Assembly: GCA_023055505.1 (NCBI GenBank)
Contig: JALIRH010000039.1
Coordinates: 1 to 64,000, forward strand
DNA: 64,000 nt
Reading direction: 5' to 3'
DNA from: Callipepla californica brunnescens
Lineage: Eukaryota; Chordata; Aves; Galliformes; Odontophoridae
Below the pieces are notes generated by a model, which made no database searches, was not told the origin of the DNA, and saw only the letters and a program-made list of their open reading frames with translations. This document shows, piece by piece, positions 21,110-30,314 of this stretch (positions are counted from its first letter, which is position 1; each line of letters starts with the position of its first letter). The position numbers and the translations under genes are program-made.

Positions 21110-22660
21110 TCACCTGAGGCCATGAAAAGCCCGCACACATAAATAGACAGAGAAGACGATTAAGAATATCTCTCTTAAGAGCCAGGCTAATGCTGCTAAG
21201 TCAGAGAATATCAAAAATTTGTTCAGGAGATAGGGCAAGCTGAGTGCCTTCTGCTCCACGTCCAGACGCTGTTGCTTCCGGCCCTCTGTAACGAGGTCTT
21301 GGGAGATCCTGGAGCAGTCCCATCTGTGGCAGAAGGAAAGGCCGAGCCTACAGGGCCAGTCTGAGGCTTGTTGCTCAGAATCGATAGGCAGCTTCTCCAG
21401 TGGGATGATTGTCTTGCTGACGGTTTTCCAGACCCAGATGGGGTACGTTGCAAGGTCCGGCAAGCAGGGCCACTTGAAGACCTTCTGATCCATGCCCAGG
21501 GGCTGCTGCCTTCGGTCCTCTGCATTGCTGACTCTGCTGCCACTGTAGTGGACCCATCTGGGGCATGGGGAAAGGCCAAGCCTACAGGACCAGTACGAAG
21601 CCAGGTCCTTGGGGTCCCCCGTCAGCTGGTCCTCAGGGTATATCATTTTGCTGACCCTTTTCCAGTTCCAGGCAGGCAACGCTTCAAGGCCAGGCACCTT
21701 GAAGACCTTCTGATCCGTGCCCATGGCCTGCTGCCTTTGGTCCTCAGCATTGCTGACTATGTTGACACTGTAGTGGACCCATCTGGGGCACTGGGAAAGG
21801 CCAAGCCTACAGTGCCAGTACGAAGCCAGGTCCTTGGTGTCCCCTGTCAGCTGGTCCTCAGGGTATATCATCTTGCTGACCCTTTTCCAGATCCAGACGG
21901 GCAACGCTGCAAGGACAGGCTCGTTGAAGGTCTTCTCACCTGTGCCCATGGGCTGCTTCTTTCGGCCCTCTTCGCTGACGACTCTGCTGACCCTGTACCG
22001 AACCCATTTGGGGCACTGGGAAAGGCCAAGCCTACAGGGCCAGTACGAAGCCAGGTCCTTGGTGTCCCCCGTCAGCTGGTCCTCAGGGTATATCATCTTG
22101 CTGACCCTTCTCCAGATCCGGATGTGCAACGGTGCAAGGCCAGGCACCTTGAAGGTCTTCTCACCTGTGCCCATGGGCTGCTTCTTTGGACCCTGTGCAT
22201 CGGTGACTTTTCTGACCCTGTACCGGACCCATTTGGGGCACTGGGAAAGGCCAAGCCTACAGGGCAAGTTTGTAGCCTGGTGTTTGGTGTCCCCAGGCAG
22301 CTGCTCCTCAGGGTACATCACCTTGCTGATCGTTTTCCAGATCCGGATGTGCAGCGGTGCAAGGCCAGGCTCCTTGAAGGTCTTCTCACCTGTGCCCATG
22401 GGCTGCTTCTTTGGACCCTGTGCATCGGTGACTTTTCTGACCCTGTACCGGACCCATGTGGGGCATTGGGAAAGGCCAAGCCTACAGGGCAAGTTTGTAG
22501 CCTGGTGTTTGGTGTCCCCAGGCAGCTGCTCCTCCGGAAGGCACAGCTTTTTGTCCATGTCCACGACCTGGCCAGATAAGCTGAAATGGACAAGGACATC
22601 TCTGGCAAATGAAGCTATGCACAGAGTTATGGTCAGGGAGAGAGTCCGGATGGGGTTCAT
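21110..22660 (-). CDS. Unrecognised repeat protein, intact 516-aa frame (copy 12)
   Basis: The longest intact member runs from the ATG at 22,658-22,660 to TGA at 21,110-21,112. Residues 1-42 are the leader. Repeats lie at about 43-117, 118-192, 193-267, 268-342, 343-420 and 421-516. All six have the CRLGLS core; in the first five it is followed by x-Cys-Pro-x-Trp. The third repeat (nt 21,860-22,084) is absent from the otherwise matching 441-aa copy. Residues of about 470-512 are strongly hydrophobic. Two core cysteines per repeat and a possible signal peptide would fit a secreted or membrane protein, but that is inference. An acceptor-like TTTCTAG ends at 22,673, 12 bases before the ATG, and a donor-like CAG/GTGAAG overlaps the stop. 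I cannot name a family or function. Confidence 0.5.
   Translation of the reverse strand: MNPIRTLSLTITLCIASFARDVLVHFSLSGQVVDMDKKLCLPEEQLPGDTKHQATNLPCRLGLSQCPTWVRYRVRKVTDAQGPKKQPMGTGEKTFKEPGLAPLHIRIWKTISKVMYPEEQLPGDTKHQATNLPCRLGLSQCPKWVRYRVRKVTDAQGPKKQPMGTGEKTFKVPGLAPLHIRIWRRVSKMIYPEDQLTGDTKDLASYWPCRLGLSQCPKWVRYRVSRVVSEEGRKKQPMGTGEKTFNEPVLAALPVWIWKRVSKMIYPEDQLTGDTKDLASYWHCRLGLSQCPRWVHYSVNIVSNAEDQRQQAMGTDQKVFKVPGLEALPAWNWKRVSKMIYPEDQLTGDPKDLASYWSCRLGLSPCPRWVHYSGSRVSNAEDRRQQPLGMDQKVFKWPCLPDLATYPIWVWKTVSKTIIPLEKLPIDSEQQASDWPCRLGLSFCHRWDCSRISQDLVTEGRKQQRLDVEQKALSLPYLLNKFLIFSDLAALAWLLREIFLIVFSVYLCVRAFHGLR
21113..22534 (-). repeat. Six in-frame repeats of about 225 bp within the 516-aa frame
   Basis: Unit boundaries at 22,534, 22,309, 22,084, 21,859, 21,634 and 21,400 mark successive copies of the same module: four of exactly 225 bp, one of 234 bp and a longer last one. 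Each is a multiple of three, so unit gain or loss keeps the frame. The same module occurs two to five times in the other gene copies. Confidence 0.9.
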
Positions 22661-23102
22661 CTTCCTCTCTCCCTAGAAACAACAACAACACACAAAGTGT
22701 CTATCACTCTGCGGAGAGCTCTGAATTTCACCACCAGCACCGAGCCAGTTCTCTATGGAACTGTGCTGGGGGAGGCTGCCTGGTTAGAACTGTCATGCCC
22801 AGCTGTGTGATGTCATGCACGGCTTTGTGACTTCACAAAGCAGACTGAGGCAGAGCTGCCGAGGATGCAGCCAGGTGGACCTCGAAGCCTGCTGCATCTA
22901 TGGCTGTCCCTACCGCAGGACCTTCTGACCCACAGGGTAGTGCACCCAAACTGCTTGTGTTCTGGGCCGAGCCCTGAACTCGTGTTGTGGTTTTGATGCC
23001 GGTATTCCACATCAGGACATCGTGTTGGCAGTTACCGAGTTCGTGCTCTGTCATGGAGATGAACAGGAGTGGAGCTCCGTACCGGACACCTGCCTCTGTC
23101 TC

Positions 23103-23253
23103 TGGGTGCGCTCTCCCGATCAACCAGTACTCAACCCACTTCACTGTCCACTCATCTATCACATACTTCCTCAGCTTTTTGAAAAGCGTGTTATGGGAGA
23201 CAGCATCAAATACCTTGCTGAAATCAAGGTAAACTACATCCACCGCTGTCCCC
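23103..23253 (-). mobile_element. CR1 LINE reverse-transcriptase fragment (copy D)
   Basis: Copy of 2880-3030 in the last array unit. Its flank (23,365-23,620) differs more from the other copies than the rest of the array does. Confidence 0.75.
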
Positions 23254-23620
23254 CCATATATACAGATACAACTTGAGTAAACCACCATTTTGGGTCCTCC
23301 CCAATGCTCCAAAAATGGCCAATGGTTAACATTCTGAACATGGCCACAGGACATTGGGATGGTCCCTTACCACTGATAACTTGGGGTCTTGGATACAGTT
23401 GTGTTTCCACAGGGACTGGCCCTATATGTGTTCCAGCACGATACATTCAGCCTCATCTCAAGGCAGGAAATAGCATCCAGCCCTCATAATGACAAGGATT
23501 GTGTGTTTCTTACTTACTGGTATTATTTTGTAATTTGTTGTTTTGTAAATAACTTACAGGTGCATAGTAATTGGTGAAAAACAGCTGGGTTACCCACTGG
23601 ATGGTACCACAATAACCACA

Positions 23621-26600
23621 CTGGTAGTGGTATGACAGAAGTGGATGATTTTCCTGTGTTACCAGTGCAGCCTTAAATATTAGAATTACTAGGTATTATT
23701 TAGGTTGTTGTGTGCTTCTTCTATTTTAGTAGTAGATTAAATGTTAATTGAACAGGATTCGAAGTTACCAGTGTTGGAATCTATGGGAGTAGCTCTTTTT
23801 GTGTAATTTTAGCACTTTATTATTGGTTATTATGCTATTAGCCTATAAATAAGTATTTTCTTAGTTTGTGGAGACATAACCTGGAAAGGAATCCCAGTCA
23901 AAGGGATGACCTGATACTATAGAACAATTCTTTCATCCACTAATAAGGATTTAAAAATATGACCACGCATCACTCAAGACTAAGGCACGTACTGTCTTTG
24001 ATTCAACATATGACTCTAATATAGAACTCCAGAATATTGCCCAACAGATATTTTAGTTCACAAGTCCATTCAATTGGCACCTATATCAGGGACCTAAAGG
24101 CTGCTAGGGATATGAGATGGAATGGTGTATTCTGATAGTTTTAAGGGAGCTGATGTTTGTGTCTGTGAGTATTTTGTTTCATAGAGGGAGCTGACCTTGG
24201 TAGTTCATTTTGTTTTGCAAGCAGGTGCTCCACTCAGGCTCTGTGTCATGCACTGGCCACACAGGTGTGGTATCCAAATAGAAAAAAACCTTGCAGAGCC
24301 TGAGAATAAAAGCAGGAAAGAATCTGTTATGGGTGAGAGAGGAAAAGTGAACTTTGAGGCAGGGGATGCTCTGCTGGCACTGCCTTTCGCATCCACCACT
24401 GGCATGTTCCTTCTCTGTCCTTTCCAGCAGTTTGCCATCTCTCAAGGGTCAATAAGTAATAATGCTCTAGCTTAGGGAGTGTCTGCTTCCCGCTTCTGGG
24501 ATTATCTAAAAAGGATGCCTGTGTGAGTGTGCATATGTTGAGTAAAACTCCAACCCTCTGTGCTGCTCTGAGTGCACAGTTTTCTTGCCTCGGCTCCTGA
24601 GACATCCTGTCTCTCAGATCCAGACATGCCCTGAAACAGCACTGCTCCAGCTTTAACACTCACCAGATCAGGATGTCGGCTTGGCTAAGAAAAACAATGC
24701 TGCTAGTGATGCTCAGCCGGCTTGCCCACTGATTTTGATTCTCTCCGACATACAACTTTACAGAGTCATGCAGCCAGTGACTTCCTATTATTAACCCAAA
24801 GGCCCTGATTGTGAGGATTTTAAAAGCATGCGTTGTTTGAATCTTAGTGATCACTGACAAATCAGTATGTCAGAGTACACAAAAGTTGAAGTTTCTCCCT
24901 AATCAGTTACTGGCACACACAGAGTGGGACCCTCAGGGATTCTTTTCCAGGTTGCAGGAACTTGGGCCAAGGGCCAAACATATGTTTGTTCTTTCCTTTA
25001 TGGGTTTAATGGTATTTCTTGTCATTAAGATACGATTGCCTTATCTCTTACGTTCAGCGTGTCAACAGTTGAAGCCTTGATCGAGTCATGATAACCTAAA
25101 CACGTCTGGCAATACTGTTACAATGTGTTACACAAAATGAAGGAGAAAGCTGTAAATCAGGCAGTTGGGATGCCGTATACCAGGCTACAAGGCGTGATTA
25201 TCTTATTAATATGATTAGTGTTATTATTTCATGGTATGTGAATAGTTTGCTAATAAAAAAAGGGAGAATTGTGGGAATGCAAGAAAGTGTACTCAGAGCA
25301 GAAGCTGTGGAGCAAGGTAAACAACAGAAGAAAGGAAAAGCCAAGTCAAGTAAGTTGTGTGATGGCCACATGATGATGACCCTGGTTGGAGGAAGAACAC
25401 ATGGCTTGGAATGACTTGTGGCCCTGATGAGGTAAATGCCTGTCTGCATGCTTGAGGAGTGTTTGTGGAATGTTTTGCTGACATGTAAAGGCAGCTGGGG
25501 AAGTTAGAAAACTTATGAATGTATGAGGGATGTTAGAACTAACTTCTCTTACACACAGCATGTTGTGTGGTGCCCTGAAACTCTCAGAAAGTAGAAAGAA
25601 CGTCTGCAGTTCTTACCAGTTAATATTTCTGTAGCACTTCCACCTGTCCCATTCTGTGCTTGTGCAGAACGGTTCAAAAATGAATACATGGCAACAAAGG
25701 ATTTCTAAACTATCACTCAGTAACTTACAGCCTTACCAGGCCCAGTCACCCTGGACTGTCCTGCAGCCCTGCCCAGCTCTGCCTGCAGCTCCCCCGAAGT
25801 GGCTGCAATGCCATCACAGTGTTTTGGGAAGGGTGAAACTCTGTTGTCTCCTGTTCATCCCCACATCACCATGGGCACGTGTTGGTCAGTTGAAGGAAGA
25901 ACATGGGAGCAGCTCAGAAACACTCCATTGTTTTTACAGCCAGCTCTCCGTACCTTGTTTGACAGGCTGCTCTACTCCTATCCAGGGACAAGTGCCAGCA
26001 GTGGTGGTGTATCACATTTCGTGCTGTTGTGAGTCACAGCCGGGAAGGCTTGAAGCACAGGTCAATGAGTTTCTGCTTCCAGAGCAGTTATGCAAAACCC
26101 TCTCTCTCTCTTTTGTCTCTAATGAAAGGAATCTAGTACAGAGTTAGTCAATACAAAAACATACCGTGTTTGTCACAAGTTGGAAGGGATCACACAAGTT
26201 TCTGATCCTTTCCCCACTGCCTGGGAGAGGTGACAGCCCACAGGAACTGGCTGGCAGTTGTCAGTGGGGATGCCTCCTTGGCATGCTGACGTGTTGGCAG
26301 TGAGCTGGCGCTGCAGGATGAATCGCTAGCTCTGTTAGGAGTGGTGCTATGGACAATGCCAGGCCTGGGGATTGTATGCAGCCACTCCTTACACTAGGCA
26401 AACTTTGAAAGGAAAAGCAAATTGAGTTTATTTGTCTAAACTGCCTAGCATATCAGCACCATTTTCCTGGAGAAAGGATATAATAATATGCCAGCTAGTT
26501 CTGAAACAAAGTGACTTTCATTGATTTGAAAGACCTTTGTGGTTGGTCCTTAGTTCCTCTTTCAGGCAGCAAGCTCCCATGCCCAGATGGCCCCCAAGAC

Positions 26601-28896
26601 AACTTATACATCTCTCTGGAAGCGGGATGCAACCTCTCAGATTATCCTCTCCTTACGGTGCACATGGATTGGCAGTGGGAAGTTCCACCTCCTCAAAGGA
26701 TACACAACCTTGCAATCATACAGGTTTAATAATATAATTTCAGTCCTATTCATGCACAAGCTGGGTGTAAGGATAGTGAATGAAACTGATTAGCAGTTTG
26801 ATACAAGGCAGCTTTGATGGCAGATGGAAATGGGGATGAACATGCATTTGACTAGATGAACTCAGCATGCCAGAATGATGTACAGGATGCTCTAGCAGTG
26901 GTGGTGCTTTCACGTGTTGCACTTTTGTTCCCTGGCAAATGAAAGGTTTCCTGTGCCTCTAGATAACACCTCCTTAAAGCCTGTTCAGCCCCGGGTGTGC
27001 AAAGCAACCTCTGTTCCCAGGCAGCCAGATGGCTAGCTGCAATCTAGTCACTCTTAAATTAACTTTGCATTTTTTCCTCCGTGGGTTGTTTCTGGGAAGA
27101 AGGGAGTTGACAGCATGTTTGTTTACATGAGATTGATTTGGCCTGGCACTTCTTTGGGTCTATACTAAGAATTTTGAAGTGTCTTTGGATTTTTTATCCC
27201 CATAGATGGAGAATCTGAGATGATTTTTGGGATGTATCATAAGAAGTTACATACATGCGGAGATGTACTGTGTTATATGAAAATGGGTATGCAAACAAAA
27301 TGAAGCTGATGAGCGCTAACTAATCTGGTTACTGTACACTGTTGAGCTGCTGCAGTGTATAATTAACTTTTTGCTAAACTACAACAAACACTGATGTGTA
27401 GGAAGCTCCTCTAAACCCTGTTAAGTTACTTGTGTGCATAAAGTTGCACTACATACATACAACAGCTCTCAGATGGAAGGCTCAAGATGCATGCTTCTGC
27501 GTGGCAGAAAATGCCAACCAGGATTTGTCATGTGTTCTAGATCAGACAACAGAAAGGCGTGAAGAGTCTGTGCTAGGAATTAGCAACTAAAATACCCCAG
27601 GTAGCAAGAGTGAAATGTTTAAGTAACAGACTGAAAGTACTTTTAGCCTTCAGTTTAGATATGTAAACAGCTTTTATATACTTTTAACTAGCTGTCCCTC
27701 ATATCAAGCCGCATCAAGTGGCAGCACTCGTGTCATATTCTGTCAGGACCCCAAATAAACACCAAGGCAGATGGCAAGTGCCAAGCTCCTTGTTAAAGGA
27801 GGAGGGCAAAAGTATAATCTAGAAAAGAGCAAGCACAAAGGAGGGTGGGGAAGCTGTACCAGCTCACCAAGTGTGAGCATACAAAGGGCGGGAAGGATTA
27901 AAGAGAAAGGAGGTAGCCAAATAGCAAAGAAAAAACGATTAAGGATTTTTTTTCCCTCAGAAGTAGCTAGGAATGGAATGCAGAAAATGCTACAGGAGAG
28001 GGAACGCAGAACGCAGAAATGAAGGAGGTCCAGTGGGACATCTCCACAGAGTACTTTCAAAGTTGCTTCCGATATCAGAACACGCTGCAAAGCAAGGCTT
28101 TGGGACAAATGATGTACATATTGCAGGGATAAGACAAGGGCAGAGCTGCTGTGAAAGCATGCCTGGAAAAATCACAGGGTTGTACCCTGCTATTCTGAAC
28201 CAGAGTTGTTTCTTTTAATTGTGATTTGTTGAATCATGTCCCATATGAGCGAGTAGAGTCTTCCCCCTGGTGGCAAGCAGAAAAAGAAAAAAAAGTAGCA
28301 GTGAGTTTCTACAGCTGTGTTAATCCAAAGCTATACATGAAATAAAGAACACCAGACAGGACCTGTTTTTTATTAGGTCAGCTGACCCAGCGGTGGAAAA
28401 AATACAAATCTGCACAACACAGATCTTTTTTTCTGGGCCTAGAGATAATTATTTGCTTTGAAGGCTGGTAAATCTTGAGAACAGTTGCTGAGTTCAATTT
28501 GTCGGTTAATTTATTAGATAATTTCCAAAGGAAGCAGCATACAAAACCTGAGAAGTAACTTTTAATAGCTGAACAGGGTGATTGCAATGTGCAACAATCC
28601 CATTATCTCCAGTGAGTCTTTGTCTTTTAGTGTTCAATTGAGATTTACTGTCTAAAATCCCTTTAAGAATAATCTGGAAGGTAAAATTCTTAACACTACT
28701 AACAGTAAAAAATGGACTCGGTAGGCAAGTGGGTTTACTGTATCAAACAGTCTTCCCCCGTTGATGTCCTCAGCTAGATTTTCAAAAATTACCCATAGAA
28801 AACTCTCTGTTGTTGGAAGTTAGTGCAGGCGCCTTCTGGACAGGATTTTTTTCCTTACGATGAAGGGTTTTGGGCGGATGAGGGGATAGCAGCACG
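23621..28896. other. Unique intergenic sequence, no gene seen
   Basis: This is AT-rich unique DNA between the array and a CR1 fragment. Small open frames exist (for example 163 codons at 25,656-26,147 and 121 codons on the minus strand at 27,743-28,108). None has a recognisable motif, splice context or neighbour to support it. Confidence 0.6.
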
Positions 28897-29330
28897 TGTG
28901 GTTTATATTGTCTTCACTAAAGCTTTCAGCTGCTTACCATAGCATTCTCAGACACACAGATGAAGTACAGGCTAAATAGATGGTCGGTGAAGTGGACTGA
29001 AAACTGGCAGAACTGCTGGGCTCAAAGAGGGAAGCCAGTTGTGGAGTAACCCAGGTTGGACACCTTCAGGAAACTGGCAGATACACAGCTGGGGAGGGCA
29101 GATGATAACCAGACACTTGTGCTGCCATTCAGAAGGACCTCAACAGGCCACAGAAAATGGGTGGAGAGCTAACAGGAAGTTCAACAAAGAGAAATGTGAA
29201 GTTCTTCACCTGGGAACAAAGAACCCAGCTGGAAAACAACTTTGCAGAAGGGGATGCCGGGGTCCACGTGGAGAACGAGTTGAACAAGATCCAGCAATGC
29301 ACCCTTACCAGAAAGTCAAGCCAGATGACT
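28897..29330 (+). mobile_element. CR1 LINE fragment, internally deleted
   Basis: Translations of the plus strand show decayed CR1 reverse-transcriptase pieces in order. First is a TKAF motif near 28,912. A LNRWSVKWTENWQNCWAQ-like stretch follows near 28,965-29,025. Last is a KFNKEKCEVLHLG stretch near 29,180-29,215, the well-known C-terminal region of CR1 ORF2. Frames shift between pieces and a middle part is missing. Confidence 0.75.
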
Positions 29331-29562
29331 TTTTCCCCTCTATTTTTCTTTTCAACTCCAGTAGATAACTACTGGATATTACCTTAACCTCAACAGCATG
29401 TGTAGTACAAGAATAGCTGAATTATTGCATGAAAAGCATTTGTTGGCTTTTAATTATACAAAGGAGAAACCTTCAGCTGTGACAGTCAACACTGATAACC
29501 ACTGCAACATAAACAAAAAATTATTTGCCAGTCCCTAAGAATGGAAAGCTATGTCCTTCACC

Positions 29563-29586
29563 AAAAAAAAAAAAAAACAAAAAAAC
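29563..29586 (+). repeat. Poly(A) tract
   Basis: A run of A broken by single C, near the presumed 3' end of the TXNDC12 transcript. On the minus strand it gives a T-rich stretch just past a possible poly(A) site. Confidence 0.8.
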
Positions 29587-29614
29587 ACTTCCAGCACACA
29601 TATGTTTAAAAAGT

Positions 29615-29620
29615 TTTAAT
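29615..29620 (-). terminator. TXNDC12: Candidate TXNDC12 poly(A) signal (ATTAAA)
   Basis: Complement of TTTAAT, about 700 bp past the TXNDC12 stop codon on the minus strand and followed by a T-rich region. It is the best placed signal I see, but it is not proven. Confidence 0.35.
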
Positions 29621-30314
29621 TCTTCAAGTTGGTACAAAAATACAGTACAATGTGATGGCAAGGCATTCACCAAAAAACATTCAAAGAATAAAAGGGAATT
29701 CCCCATAATGCTTCAACATAGCCCACCTTCACTTGATGACATAATCAAAAGGTGAGTGCACAAGAAGTAAGCTCAATTTCTGCCCAAAGGCAAAAAAAGA
29801 TGAATCACACAGAATTTTACATAAAGGTATATTTGCAGAGCTCATGTCTTCACATGCTACTTGAACATTGATGAAATTTACTCTACTTGGTTTAGTGACA
29901 GAATTAATAGTTTGAGAGGTCTAGAAAACACCTGGCCCAGGAACATGCCCCATTCATATGAACCCCCAGTAAAAACAAAGGGATTGTATAATGCCAGTGA
30001 GAAAAGAGGGACCCAACCCTGATTAAGTGTCAAAATGCTGGCTACTTCCAATTATTTCAATTACGCTGTCTGTCCTCAAATGAATGTTTTGCCCTGTGTT
30101 TGCTCATTACCTAGTTGCAAATAACCATTATAGTACACACTGCCAGGCAGAGGAGATAACACTGTAACTGATGCATGTGTGTGAACTCCAAACAGGGTTT
30201 AACCTAACATTGTTGACAGGACAAATATGTCCTCTCCAGTGCATCTACATTCTTGGTCTGTTTGTTTCCTTTAAGAGTACTGAAGTGATGGAAAAGTATA
30301 ACTGAGTGTATCCA

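Larger units (their letters stand above)
1..23620. repeat. Nested tandem segmental duplication array, 12.54-kb unit
   Basis: Positions 1-12,540 recur from 12,541 with a nearly constant offset of 12,539-12,543 bp, rising to 12,768 after about 22.1 kb because of one extra 225-bp repeat. Each unit contains a sub-unit of about 5,084 bp and one of about 7,455 bp. They share both ends, but the longer one carries about 2.37 kb of extra gene copies. Differences between duplicated blocks are sparse single-base changes (for example near 1005 versus 13,544, and 2393 versus 14,931). The array continues left of the window. Its right edge is at about 23,620, where similarity to 3,400 and 10,855 stops. Confidence 0.95.

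Noticed and set aside
21113..22534. Regular direct repeats considered as a CRISPR-like or satellite array
   Set aside because: Units are 225 bp, contiguous with no unique spacers, in frame and in a vertebrate genome. A modular protein-coding repeat explains them better.
25656..26147. Plus-strand 163-codon open frame
   Set aside because: It has no domain, no splice or promoter context and biased low-information composition. It is probably a chance frame.
27743..28108. Minus-strand 121-codon hydrophobic frame
   Set aside because: The hydrophobic residues come from A/G-rich plus-strand sequence. No family resemblance or gene context.
23621..28896. RAB3B, expected left of TXNDC12 from mammalian gene order
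   Set aside because: No Rab GTPase motif is visible on either strand. The gene must lie beyond the array or have moved.
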